NCBI GenBank assembly: GCA_022842465.1
Contig: JALHPN010000011.1
Coordinates: 16,051-80,050, forward strand
Source: Polyangiaceae bacterium
GTDB taxonomy: Bacteria > Myxococcota_A > Polyangia > Polyangiales > Polyangiaceae
Reading direction: 5' to 3'
Length of the DNA stretch: 64,000 bases
The notes under the pieces: generated by a model
Seen by the model: only the letters and a program-made list of their open reading frames with translations
What the model was told of the DNA's origin: nothing
Databases searched by the model: none
In this document: piece by piece, positions 30,002 to 38,852 of the stretch
How positions within the stretch are numbered: position 1 is the stretch's first letter
Layout of the letters: each line of letters starts with the position of its first letter
Made by a program: the position numbers and the translations under genes

Positions 30002-33000
30002 ATGGCCGCCGACGGAGCGGGCGCCGAGGTGAAGACGGGCCCCGGCGTCGCCGCGTCGCCCCTGAGCAGCGCCAAGGCCAGGCTCGCCGTCGGCCTCTCG
30101 GCGCTCGCGTTCTATCTCGTGTTCGTGATGCGAACCAGCTTCGACATCGCGGGCACGCGGTACTTCGTCCTCTTCGAGGACGCGATGATCTCGATGCGCT
30201 ACGCGCGTCACGTCGCGGACGGCCACGGCTTCGTCTGGAACATCGGGGAGAAGCCGATCGAGGGCTTCACGAACCTCCTCTGGGTGCTCTGGATGAGCGT
30301 CGCCCACGCGATGGGCCTCAGCGAGTCGAAGATCTCCCTCTTCATCATGCTCTCGGGCGTCGCGATCCTCCTCGCGACGGGCCTCGTCGTGAGCAAGATC
30401 GCGCGGAAGATCACGGACGCCCCGTGGGTCCCCGTCGCCGTCCTCGCCGCGACCCTGTTCGACTACCCGCTCGTCTTCTGGACGCTCCGCGGGATGGAGG
30501 TCGGTGCCCTCACGCTCGCCGTCTACACCCTCCTCTGGCTCGCGCTCGAGAACGAGGACTCCTTCAGCCTGAAGCGGACGATCACGATGGGCGTCGTCAC
30601 CGCCGTCGCGCTCCTCATCCGGAGCGACTCCGTCGTCCCCGTGGGGCTCATCTCGCTCTACGGCTTCCTCTTCTGCGCGAACCGCTGGCTCTTCGCCGGC
30701 ATCATCGGCGCGTTCGCCGGCGGCGCGGTCGGCGGCCAGTACGTCTTCCGGAAGGCCGTCTTCGGCGAGTCGCTCCCGAACACCTACTTCCTGAAGCTCT
30801 ACAAGATCAGCGCGGGCGACCGCATCAAGCGCGGCGCGTTCGTCGCCCTCGAGGTCCTCGCCCTCCACCTCGCCGTGCCCATCGCGATCGTCCTCGCGAG
30901 CATCCAGCGTGTCACCGGCATCGACCCGAAGACCTTCTGGAAGGACAAGGCGACGCGCCGCATGCTCCTCCTCGCGGCGATCTTCTCCGCCCAGATCGCG
31001 TACGCCACGTACGTCGGCGGTGACGCGTGGGAGTGGATGCTCTACGCGAATCGCTACATGTGCGCGGGTATGCCGGCGCTCATCGTCCTCGTCGCCGTCG
31101 TCCTCGATCGGGTGATCGCGCGCGAGGGCGCGGACGCCGAGGCCCTCCGCGAGACGTTCGGGCGCCGCCTCGGCGTCGCCCTCGGAGGCGCAGGGCTCCT
31201 CCTCGTCCTCCTCAACGTGTACGCGAAGCTCCGGCCCGAGCAGGGCATCGCCGCGACGATCGTCTTCAGCAAGACGCCGTTCGCCGGAGGCGTCGCGTTC
31301 ATGGGGCTCGGCGGTCTCCTCTACTTCCTCCGCGATCTCCGCGAAGGGACGACGGAGGCGCTCGTCGCCTTCCGGCGCCGCTTCTCGTCGCGTCGCACCG
31401 TGGGCGCCGCCGCGCTGGTCCTCATGGCGATCGTCTGGCTGCCCAGCCATCTCCTCCCCCTCGGGCGCTGGGCAGCGCAGAACGCCGCCCAGTACAAGGA
31501 CGAGGCGAATTACACGCGCCTCGGGATCCTCATCCGGTCCACGACGCCGGACAGCTTCCGGATCGCGGTCGCCGCCGCCGGCGCGACGCCCTACTTCGCG
31601 CAGCGCCCGACCGAGGACCTCCTCGGCAAGAACGACGCGTGGGTCTCGCACCTCGCGCCGAAGGGCGTCTTCTCGCCGGGGCACGACAAGTGGGACTACG
31701 AGTACAGCCTCGGCAAGCGCGACGCGAAGCTCATCGTCGAGCCCGTCGACGTCAACCCCGCCGACGAAGCGTACATGGCGAGCCTCGGCTTCGAGGAGCT
31801 GCCGAACCACATGCGCCTCCGCGAAGGCGCGCCCGTCGTCGAGAAGGAGATCCTGGGACGCGAGATGACGGACGGCAGCGCGCTCGCCGCCGCGCTCACG
31901 GAGCTCGGCGTCGCGCTCCCGCGCGGCCTCGGCGGGGCCGACCTCGCGATGCTCCTCGTCTTCGGGCTCGTCATCGCGGCGGCCGCGCGGGGTGTCGCGC
32001 GGGACATCGAGCCGTGGGCCGCGCTCGAGGAGGCGGCGCCGCCGGAGGTGTCCGTCGACGATCCGGGCGTGAAGAAGGCGCTCGCCGGTGCCGAGGCGCG
32101 CACGATCCCGACGCTCGACGGCATGCGCGGGATCGCCGTCATCGCGGTCCTCGCCTTCCACTTCGCGTGGACGTTCCCCGGCGACGATCGGACGCAGGCC
32201 GTGACGGGCATGGATCGCCTGGCCGTGCACCTGCACGACTTCCTCTGGTCGGGGTGGACGGGCGTCGACCTCTTCTTCGTGCTCTCGGGCTACCTCATCA
32301 CGCGCGGCCTCGTCGCGCCGTCGAAGAAGCCGCTCGGCGGCCGCATGAAGGCGTTCTGGATGCGCCGCGTGCTGCGCATCTTCCCGCTCTACTACGCCGT
32401 GGTGATCGTCGGGAGCATCGTCGGGCTCGCGATCGGCCTCGGCTGGGTGCCCGGTCCCTCGTACTGGCTCTACATGCAGAACTACTCGCTCGCCTTCGAC
32501 GACGAGGTGCTGCGCTGGACCGCGCACTTCTGGTCGCTCGCCATCGAGGAGCAGTTCTACTTCATCTGGCCGATCGTCGCGCTCGTCGTCGCGCGGCGGA
32601 GGCTCATCTCGATCATCCCGCTCCTCACGCTCGGCGTCGTGGGTCTCCGCGGGATCCTCACGTTCAAGGGCGCGGAGCTGCCCGTCTTCTCGGGCTTCCT
32701 GCACTCCGAGCACGAGGTCGCGAAGTTCGTCTACCGCGCGACGTTCACGCGCGCAGACGGCCTCCTCCTCGGCGCCTTCGTCGCCGTCACGCAGCGCGAG
32801 GCGACGCACCCCGTGTCGGTCGCGTGGCGCCGCCTCCGCTTCCCGATCCTGGTCGGGACGTCCGCGGCGCTCGTCGGGCTCTACGCGCTCGTCGGCGGCC
32901 TCAACGACTACGATCGTCGCATCATCGCCATCGGCTACGTCATCCTCGCGCTCTTCTTCGCGAGCGCGGTGTCGATGTGCGCCGATCACGTCGTCCGCCA

Positions 33001-33265
33001 GAAGGTGGTCGATGCGCTCTCGTGGCGACCGCTCGTCGCCTGCGGGAAGGTCAGCTACGGCATGTACATCTTCCACTGGCCGCTCGTCGTCTGGCTCGTC
33101 CCGCGCGTCGCGCAGATGAACAAGGAGATGGGGACGGCCTCGCAGATCGGCCTCGGGCTCGCCGTGGTCGTGCTCGGGACCGCGCTCATGTACGTGGCGG
33201 CGGCGATCAGCTTCCGCTTCTTCGAGACGCCGTTCCTCAAGCTGAAGGGCAAGTTCCACGACTGA
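30002..33265 (+). CDS. fusion of a GT-C glycosyltransferase-like domain and an acyltransferase-3 domain
   Basis: The 1087-residue product joins two membrane enzymes. Residues about 20-560 are a GT-C fold with ten or more hydrophobic segments. The first periplasmic loop reads LFEDAMISMRYARHVADGHG and FVWNIGEKPIEGFTN, close to the AftB/ArnT-like signature with the acidic catalytic residue. A soluble loop follows (to about 665) and then another hydrophobic segment. Residues about 700-1080 are an acyltransferase-3 (OafA/YrhL) domain: TLDGMRGIAVIAVLAFHFAW with the catalytic His, FFVLSGYLITRG and FRFFETP at the end. A single protein could add a sugar from a lipid donor and O-acylate the product. 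No frameshift or stop separates the halves. Confidence 0.85.
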   Translation: MAADGAGAEVKTGPGVAASPLSSAKARLAVGLSALAFYLVFVMRTSFDIAGTRYFVLFEDAMISMRYARHVADGHGFVWNIGEKPIEGFTNLLWVLWMSVAHAMGLSESKISLFIMLSGVAILLATGLVVSKIARKITDAPWVPVAVLAATLFDYPLVFWTLRGMEVGALTLAVYTLLWLALENEDSFSLKRTITMGVVTAVALLIRSDSVVPVGLISLYGFLFCANRWLFAGIIGAFAGGAVGGQYVFRKAVFGESLPNTYFLKLYKISAGDRIKRGAFVALEVLALHLAVPIAIVLASIQRVTGIDPKTFWKDKATRRMLLLAAIFSAQIAYATYVGGDAWEWMLYANRYMCAGMPALIVLVAVVLDRVIAREGADAEALRETFGRRLGVALGGAGLLLVLLNVYAKLRPEQGIAATIVFSKTPFAGGVAFMGLGGLLYFLRDLREGTTEALVAFRRRFSSRRTVGAAALVLMAIVWLPSHLLPLGRWAAQNAAQYKDEANYTRLGILIRSTTPDSFRIAVAAAGATPYFAQRPTEDLLGKNDAWVSHLAPKGVFSPGHDKWDYEYSLGKRDAKLIVEPVDVNPADEAYMASLGFEELPNHMRLREGAPVVEKEILGREMTDGSALAAALTELGVALPRGLGGADLAMLLVFGLVIAAAARGVARDIEPWAALEEAAPPEVSVDDPGVKKALAGAEARTIPTLDGMRGIAVIAVLAFHFAWTFPGDDRTQAVTGMDRLAVHLHDFLWSGWTGVDLFFVLSGYLITRGLVAPSKKPLGGRMKAFWMRRVLRIFPLYYAVVIVGSIVGLAIGLGWVPGPSYWLYMQNYSLAFDDEVLRWTAHFWSLAIEEQFYFIWPIVALVVARRRLISIIPLLTLGVVGLRGILTFKGAELPVFSGFLHSEHEVAKFVYRATFTRADGLLLGAFVAVTQREATHPVSVAWRRLRFPILVGTSAALVGLYALVGGLNDYDRRIIAIGYVILALFFASAVSMCADHVVRQKVVDALSWRPLVACGKVSYGMYIFHWPLVVWLVPRVAQMNKEMGTASQIGLGLAVVVLGTALMYVAAAISFRFFETPFLKLKGKFHD

Positions 33266-34721
33266 CGTCCCGGCGCCGCACGCTCTCCCCCCGCGCTTTC
33301 GCGTCCTCGGAGAGCTCGGGCGAGGCGCGATGGGCGTCGTCCTCGACGTCGAGGACACGACGCTCGGCCGCCCCGTCGCGGTGAAGGTGCTCGCCCCGGA
33401 AGCCTCCGGGAGCATCGACCGCGAGCGCCTGCTGCGCGAGGCGCGCGCAGCTGCCGGTCTCCGCAGTCCGCACTCGGTTCGAGTCTACGAGGCGGATGTC
33501 GGCGCCGACGGAAGCGTCTACGTCGTGATGGAACGGCTCGAGGGCGAGACGCTCGCCGCGCGTCTCGAGCGACGCGGGACCCTCGCCGTGACGGAGACCC
33601 TCGTGATCGCCACGGCGCTGCTCGACACCCTCGGCGAGGCCCACGGGCGAGGCCTCGTCCACCGCGACGTGAAGCCGGGCAACGTCTTCCTCGCGAAGAC
33701 GCCGGCGGGGGAGGTGCCGAAGCTCCTCGACTTCGGGCTCGTCCGCGCGGCAGACACGCCCTCGCTCACTGCGACGGGGGAAGGGCTCGGAACGCCCGCG
33801 TACATGGCGCCGGAGCAGATCCGGGCGGCGCGAGACGTCGACGCGCGCGCGGACGTGTGGTCCGTCGGCGTGACGCTCTACGAGGCCCTCACGGGAGAGC
33901 TGCCGTTCGACGCGGGCACGCTGCCCGGGATCTTGACGAAGATCCTCACCCAGGAACCGGCGCCTATCGCAGCGCTCCGGCCGGACGTCCCTGCCGGGGT
34001 GGCGGACGCGATCATGCGTTGCCTCGCGAAGGATCCTGCCGCGCGACCCGCGGATGCGCGCGCGCTCGCCGAGACCCTGAGCGCGACGCTCCCAGCGAAG
34101 TCACGGACGCGCCTGGCTTCTGCCGCGAGGGAGCCGCCGAAGTGGCGTCCCTTCGCCCTCGGCCTCTGCGCGACGCTCGTGGCTTTCGGAACGATCGGAG
34201 GACTGCTCGTCGCCGAGCTCGTCGATTCGGCCGCTCCAGCCCGTCGTCGGCCTGCCAATCTCATCGTGACGGAGTCACTCGAGCTAGCCGGCTCGTCCGC
34301 CTCGAAGGCCGAGGCCACGCCGCTCTCCGGCCGCGGCGACGCCATCACCGCGCGGCGCATCCGCCTCGCGGGCGCCAACGGGTCGCACGCCTGCCTCTGC
34401 GTCCAGTCGCGAGGCTCGGTGCGAATTCGGCTCTGTCCGATGAGGTCCGCGCCGAGCTGCGGTTGCGCAACCAGCCGTCAGTGGCTTTGCGCTCGACCCG
34501 GCGAGCCATGCGACGGCACGCCGGCCGAAGGGGGGGCCGCGCACGTGGGACGCCCCTGCGGAGGGTACGCTGGGCAGCAGTGGTCGGAGGGCACCTTTCA
34601 CTGCGACTACTGCACCGGCGATGCCATGACGGTCTTCGTCGGCGCCGAAGACGGCGCTGCGTGCAAGGGGATCGACAACAACAACCGCCTGCTGGAGGGC
34701 AGATGGATCTGCACGAAGTAG
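33258..34721 (+). CDS. receptor Ser/Thr kinase with a 12-cysteine extracytoplasmic domain (second copy)
   Basis: The first ATG (33330) falls inside the glycine loop LGRGAMGVVLD, so translation must begin upstream, yet the frame has no ATG, GTG, TTG or CTG before a stop at 33243. An ACG at 33258, 8 nt after AAGGG, would give TTDVPAPHALPPRFRVLGEL and 487 residues; GTC 33267 is another option. The kinase motifs VAVKVL, HRDVKPGN, DFGLV and APEQ are intact. A transmembrane segment lies at about 294-322. The last 107 residues hold twelve cysteines in the same order and spacing as the kinase at 16804, including CxC twice and CDYC, ending ICTK. The likely start overlaps the GT-C/acyltransferase fusion by 8 bp. 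Confidence 0.82.
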   Translation, partial: TTDVPAPHALPPRFRVLGELGRGAMGVVLDVEDTTLGRPVAVKVLAPEASGSIDRERLLREARAAAGLRSPHSVRVYEADVGADGSVYVVMERLEGETLAARLERRGTLAVTETLVIATALLDTLGEAHGRGLVHRDVKPGNVFLAKTPAGEVPKLLDFGLVRAADTPSLTATGEGLGTPAYMAPEQIRAARDVDARADVWSVGVTLYEALTGELPFDAGTLPGILTKILTQEPAPIAALRPDVPAGVADAIMRCLAKDPAARPADARALAETLSATLPAKSRTRLASAAREPPKWRPFALGLCATLVAFGTIGGLLVAELVDSAAPARRRPANLIVTESLELAGSSASKAEATPLSGRGDAITARRIRLAGANGSHACLCVQSRGSVRIRLCPMRSAPSCGCATSRQWLCARPGEPCDGTPAEGGAAHVGRPCGGYAGQQWSEGTFHCDYCTGDAMTVFVGAEDGAACKGIDNNNRLLEGRWICTK

Positions 34722-34740
34722 TTGGACCGCTGGCCACCGA

Positions 34741-35667
34741 TCAAGGCGCCGAGGACGCCTTCAGATCCTGCCACTGCATCTTCACCTGATCGGGCGTGAT
34801 GCTGTGGCCGCCGGCGTGCTCGTGGAGCGTGAACACGTGGCCGGCGGCCGTGAAGTCCGTCCTGTCCTGGTAGGTGACGGCGATCGGGTTCTGATCCAGC
34901 TTGCCGTGCACGTGGGAGACCGGGATCTTCCACGCCGCGTCGCTCGGCGCGTAGCCGTTCTGACGCGAGAAGGACGTGTTGGCGGCGCCCATCGCGAGGC
35001 CGGAGAAGCGCTCGGCCGCGCCGATCCCGAGGAGGTAGCCGTAGAACGTGCCCGCCGAGAAGCCCCAGAGCACGTGCTTCTTGGTGAAGACGTTGTAGCA
35101 GCCGTCGACGGCGGTCATGACGTCGAGGACCTTCTCGAGGTCGGCGACGGCCCAGTTGCCGACGTTCGGGTTGCCGGTCGTCGACGGGCGCGAGCCGCGG
35201 GGCGCGACGAGGACGAGCTGCTCGGCGTCGGCGATCGGCTTCCAGAGCGCGTTCAGCTCGGGGACGCCGTCGGAGTCCTGCGCATGCATGAGGACGACGA
35301 CGGTGTGGCCGACGTTCTTGTCGTAGGAGGCGGGCGCGTAGACCGAGAGCCGGAGGCCGTTCGCGTGCGCGAGCCCCGACGTGAGGCCGGTCTTGTGGGC
35401 CTGCCCCGCGATCCCGCACGTCCCGTTCGGACCGGTGGACGGACCGGGACCTCCGCTCGAGGAGCTCGCGCTCGACGTGCTCGCTCCGCTGCTGCTCGAG
35501 GACGACGTGGTGCCGCCGTCCTCCGCGGGGACGTCACCGCTCGAGCCGTCTCCGCTGCTCGAGGCGGTGCCGCCGCCGGACGAGAGCGACGTGGCGTCGG
35601 CGCCGCTGCACGCGCCGGCGACGAGCGTGAGCACGAGAGAGACTCCGAGCCGCAGTCCGTCGCGCAT
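34741..35667 (-). CDS. CE1/PHB-depolymerase-like esterase lipoprotein with poly-Ser stalk
   Basis: The 308-residue product starts at ATG 35667. A lipoprotein signal (LVLTLVAGACSG) is followed by a Ser/Gly-rich stalk to about residue 80. The catalytic domain is an alpha/beta hydrolase: HTVVVLMHAQD, LVLVAPRGSRP, nucleophile elbow WGFSAGTFYG (GFSAG), Asp region HVHGKLDQNPIAV and His in HEHAGGHSITPDQ. The set resembles feruloyl-esterase/PHB-depolymerase-like enzymes of carbohydrate esterase family 1. Surface de-esterification of a glycan is a fair inference. A second, distinct CE1-like lipoprotein is encoded at 39443. It converges on the kinase gene with 19 bp between stops. Confidence 0.85.
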   Translation of the reverse strand: MRDGLRLGVSLVLTLVAGACSGADATSLSSGGGTASSSGDGSSGDVPAEDGGTTSSSSSSGASTSSASSSSGGPGPSTGPNGTCGIAGQAHKTGLTSGLAHANGLRLSVYAPASYDKNVGHTVVVLMHAQDSDGVPELNALWKPIADAEQLVLVAPRGSRPSTTGNPNVGNWAVADLEKVLDVMTAVDGCYNVFTKKHVLWGFSAGTFYGYLLGIGAAERFSGLAMGAANTSFSRQNGYAPSDAAWKIPVSHVHGKLDQNPIAVTYQDRTDFTAAGHVFTLHEHAGGHSITPDQVKMQWQDLKASSAP

Positions 35668-35749
35668 CAGGCCACTCCCACGACCGAAGCCTACCATCGG
35701 ATCATGCGTCGCGCCCGCGACGCCGTGACCGCGGTATGCTCGCGGATCC

Positions 35750-37009
35750 ATGAGCGTGCTCCTGCTCGGCGCGGACTACTACGGGACCCTGGCGGCTGCG
35801 CGATGCCTCGGGCGTCGCGGGGTGCCGCTCACGATGGCCGACGACAACCCGCGCGCGCGCGGCCTCTTCTCGAAGTACGTGACCGAGAAGCTGGTCCACC
35901 CCCCCGTCACAGAGCCTGCCGTGCTCCTCGAGTGGCTGCTCGGCTGGGGCCGCGATCATCCCGGCACCCTCCTCTATCCCCCGAACGATCACCTCGCCTG
36001 GCTCTTCGCCGCCGAGCGGGAGCGCCTCGGGAAGGTCTTCACGATGTACTCGCCGCCCGAGGAGACGATCATCTCGCTCCTCGACAAGAAGCGGATGCAC
36101 GAGGCCTGCGCCGCCGTCGGGATCGAGGTGCCGGAGACGCATGCGCTCGGCGAAGCCGGGGCCGACGACCCGATCGTCGACCGGCTGCGCTTCCCCGTCC
36201 TCCTCAAGCCCCGCACACAGGTGTTCCTCGAGGGCGGCATCAAGGGCTTCATCGCGAAGGATCGCGCGGAGCTCGCCTCCGAGCTCGTGCGCTACCGTGA
36301 GCTCGTCCGGTACAACCGCGTGCTCACGGATCGCCACCCCGACATCGAAGAGCCGATGGTGCAGGAGTACCTCACCGCGGCGGAGACGAACATCTACAGC
36401 GTCTCGGGCTTCGTCACGAAGGAGGGGGACTTCGTCGCCCGTTCGGCGATGAAGGTCCTCCAGCGCCCGCGGAAGGTCGGGATCGGCCTCTGCTTCGAGG
36501 GCCGTCCGATCGAGGAGCCCGTCGCGGCGAGCCTCCGCGCCCTCTGCAAGAAGGTCGGCTACTTCGGCGCCTTCGAGTCGGAGTTCATCGTGGACGGCGA
36601 CCGCCGTCTCCTCATCGACTTCAACCCGCGCTTCTATTCGCAGATGGGTTTCGACATCGCGCGCGGTCTCCACCTCCCGCTCCTGGTCTGGCATGCGGCG
36701 AAGGGCGACACGGAGGCCCTTCGCGCCGAGCTCGATCGCGCCCGAGCGTGGACGCCCACGGGGCACGAGGTCTACTGCCACAAGACCATGCTCGACCTGG
36801 TCCTCACGTTGCAGGGGCTCTCCGGGCAGATGCCGCGCGACGAGATCCGGAGGTGGCGTGCCTGGTACGCCGAGCATCGGTCCGGGGTGACGGACGCGGT
36901 CCGTGACGCCGACGACCGCATGCCGTCGGTCATCGACACCGCCCAGTGGGTGCAGCACTTCGCGAAGCACCCGCGCAGCTTCGTCCGCAGCTTCGTGCTC
37001 AATCGCTAG
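35750..37009 (+). CDS. ATP-grasp carboxylate-amine ligase-like protein
   Basis: The 419-residue product has a PreATP-grasp domain (MSVLLLGADYYGTLAAARCL) and an ATP-grasp domain. ISLLDKKRMHEACAAVGIEV is the entry helix, FPVLLKPRTQVF the nucleotide-binding strand, EEPMVQEYL the adenine-contact strand and LLIDFNPRFYSQ the metal-binding Asp/Asn motif. This resembles D-aspartate-ligase and carbamoyl-phosphate-synthase-like enzymes found in cell-wall and polysaccharide clusters, where they attach amino acids to sugars. Its position directly before the GT2/acetyltransferase fusion (15 bp) supports a sugar-modification role by inference. It is divergent from the esterase, with 82 bp between starts. 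Confidence 0.8.
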   Translation: MSVLLLGADYYGTLAAARCLGRRGVPLTMADDNPRARGLFSKYVTEKLVHPPVTEPAVLLEWLLGWGRDHPGTLLYPPNDHLAWLFAAERERLGKVFTMYSPPEETIISLLDKKRMHEACAAVGIEVPETHALGEAGADDPIVDRLRFPVLLKPRTQVFLEGGIKGFIAKDRAELASELVRYRELVRYNRVLTDRHPDIEEPMVQEYLTAAETNIYSVSGFVTKEGDFVARSAMKVLQRPRKVGIGLCFEGRPIEEPVAASLRALCKKVGYFGAFESEFIVDGDRRLLIDFNPRFYSQMGFDIARGLHLPLLVWHAAKGDTEALRAELDRARAWTPTGHEVYCHKTMLDLVLTLQGLSGQMPRDEIRRWRAWYAEHRSGVTDAVRDADDRMPSVIDTAQWVQHFAKHPRSFVRSFVLNR

Positions 37010-37024
37010 AGGGGAGAGCTCACG

Positions 37025-38809
37025 ATGACGACGACCTCCTTCGAAGACAGGTTCGGGCCCGGTCTCTGGGTCAGCGTGGTGATCGCCACGTACAACCGGC
37101 AGGATCTGCTCCGACGCCTCCTCGGCCAGCTCGACGATCAGACGATCGACGCGCGTCGCTACGAGGTGATCGCCGTCGACGACGGGTCCAAGGACGACAC
37201 CCGCGCGATGCTCGCCGACGTGCGCACGGCCTACGCGCACCACATCGAGCGGCAGGAGAACGCGGGACCGGCCGTCGCGCGCCAGCGCGGGGTCGAGAGA
37301 GCGCGCGGGAAGGTCGTCGTCTTCCTCGACGACGACATGCAGGTGAGGCCCACGTTCCTCGAGCGCCATCTCGAGGCGCACGTCCATCCCGACACCGTCG
37401 TGCTCGGTCGCCTCCGGCCCGACGCGAAGATCGCCGAGATGCCCCTCTTCGAGCGGTTCTACGCGCGCGTCCTCGCGCGGCAGGGCGACGGGTTCGCGTC
37501 GGGGGAGGAGGCCGTGCGCGGTCACAACCTCTACACGGGGAACGTGTCGCTCCCGCGCGATCTGTTCCTGCGCGTCGGCGGCTTCGATCCTGCGTTCCGC
37601 GCGCTCGAGGACGAGGAGCTCGGGATCCGGCTCGAGAAGGCGGGGGCGCGCTTCGCCTTCGCGAACGACGCGGAGAGCGTCCACGGCTCCGACTGGACGT
37701 CGATGAAGAAGTGGATGGACCGCTGCTACCGCGACGGCGTGTACCAGACCAAGGTGTCGCGCAAGCATCCCGACGCGCCGGAGTCGAGCCCGTGGCGGCA
37801 CCTGCCGAACCTGAACCCGGTCTCGCGACCCTTCATGGCGCTCGCGCTCGCGTCGCCCGGGACGGCGAAGGTGATCGCCGGGACGGCGATCCGGACGGCG
37901 GCGGCGCTCGATCGGGTGGGGCTCGAGCCCGCTGCGATCGCCGGAGCGACGTTCGTGTACGGCCTCCAGTACTACCGCGGCGTGCGGTCGGAGACGGGCG
38001 GACTCGACGACGTCCGCCGCGAGTACCGCGAGTTCAAGCGGGGGCTCGGGATGATGGCTCGGGAGGGCGCCGGCGGTGACGCGGCGACCTTGCGCGCGAT
38101 GCTCGACGCGATCCGCGAGGACCATCGGATGATGGAGTTCTACGCGGAGAAGTACGACCGGAGGGAGTCCCTCAGGGACGACCGGAGGGAGTCCCTCAGG
38201 GACGACCGGAGGGAGTCCCTCAGGGACGACCGGAGGGAGTCCCTCAGGGGCGATGATCGGCCGTACGCGAGCCTCCCGCGCTTGGGCGGCGACGCGGTGA
38301 AGAAGATAGGGTTCCAGATCCTCGTCGCGTACCGCGTGATGCGCTGGTTCCGCGCGCGCGGCCTGGTCCTCGGCGCGCAGTTCTGCTCGCGGCTCATCCG
38401 CCATGCGTTCGGCTCCGACATCCACTGGGACGCCGATCTCGCGCCGGGCATCATGATCGTCCACGGCTTCGGCCTCGCGATCAGCTACGCCGCGCGGGTC
38501 CGCGAGGGATGCATCCTCTTCCAGAACGTGACCCTCGGGTACGGCCCCGGGGAGGGCGGCGGCGCGCGGGAGTCGGGGGCGCCGCTCCTCGAGCGCGGCG
38601 TCCACGTCGGGGTCTCTGCGACTCTCTTCGGACCGATCACGGTGGGGGAGGGGAGCAAGATCATGGCGGGCTGCGTCCTGAATCGCTCGGTGCCCCCGCG
38701 CTCGATCGTGGAGGCCGCCGTGCCGCAGGTGTCCGCGCGCGCGCCTGCGCGGCAGGCCTCCGGCGGGGGTCCGGGGGGCCAGAGCTCTCCCGGAAAGGGA
38801 GCCTCGTGA
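37025..38809 (+). CDS. GT2 glycosyltransferase fused to a serine-acetyltransferase-like hexapeptide domain
   Basis: The 594-residue product has an N-terminal GT-A domain (about 14-275): VSVVIATYNRQDLL, VDDGSKDD, LDDDM (metal-binding DxD region) and ALEDEELGIRLEKAG. A helical linker leads to four copies of the octapeptide DDRRESLR (about 378-408). Residues about 420-570 form a left-handed beta-helix like serine acetyltransferase: IHWDADLAPGIMIVHGFGL with the catalytic His region, LFQNVTLGYG, and GVHVGVSATLFGPITVGEGS. It may transfer a sugar and O- or N-acetylate it. RBS GGGGAGAG precedes ATG 37025. The C-terminal 25 residues are Gly/Pro/Ser-rich. Domain identity is confident; the combined activity is inferred. 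Confidence 0.85.
   Translation: MTTTSFEDRFGPGLWVSVVIATYNRQDLLRRLLGQLDDQTIDARRYEVIAVDDGSKDDTRAMLADVRTAYAHHIERQENAGPAVARQRGVERARGKVVVFLDDDMQVRPTFLERHLEAHVHPDTVVLGRLRPDAKIAEMPLFERFYARVLARQGDGFASGEEAVRGHNLYTGNVSLPRDLFLRVGGFDPAFRALEDEELGIRLEKAGARFAFANDAESVHGSDWTSMKKWMDRCYRDGVYQTKVSRKHPDAPESSPWRHLPNLNPVSRPFMALALASPGTAKVIAGTAIRTAAALDRVGLEPAAIAGATFVYGLQYYRGVRSETGGLDDVRREYREFKRGLGMMAREGAGGDAATLRAMLDAIREDHRMMEFYAEKYDRRESLRDDRRESLRDDRRESLRDDRRESLRGDDRPYASLPRLGGDAVKKIGFQILVAYRVMRWFRARGLVLGAQFCSRLIRHAFGSDIHWDADLAPGIMIVHGFGLAISYAARVREGCILFQNVTLGYGPGEGGGARESGAPLLERGVHVGVSATLFGPITVGEGSKIMAGCVLNRSVPPRSIVEAAVPQVSARAPARQASGGGPGGQSSPGKGAS
38156..38251 (+). repeat. four tandem 24-bp units, each containing a perfect inverted repeat
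   Basis: The unit GACCGGAGGGAGTCCCTCAG plus GGAC repeats four times, the last copy ending GGGGC instead of GGGAC. Each unit contains GAGGGA-G-TCCCTC, a 6-bp stem with one central base. It encodes DDRRESLR in the linker between the two domains of the glycosyltransferase fusion. Near-identity between units implies recent expansion, and unit loss or gain keeps the frame. Confidence 0.95.
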
Positions 38810-38852
38810 GGGGTCCCCGCGCGGCGTGACATCGGGTATCCTCTCGGGCGAC

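Noticed and set aside
38156-38251. Direct repeats considered as a CRISPR array
   Set aside because: The 24-bp units are contiguous with no spacers, lie inside a coding frame and have no cas genes nearby.
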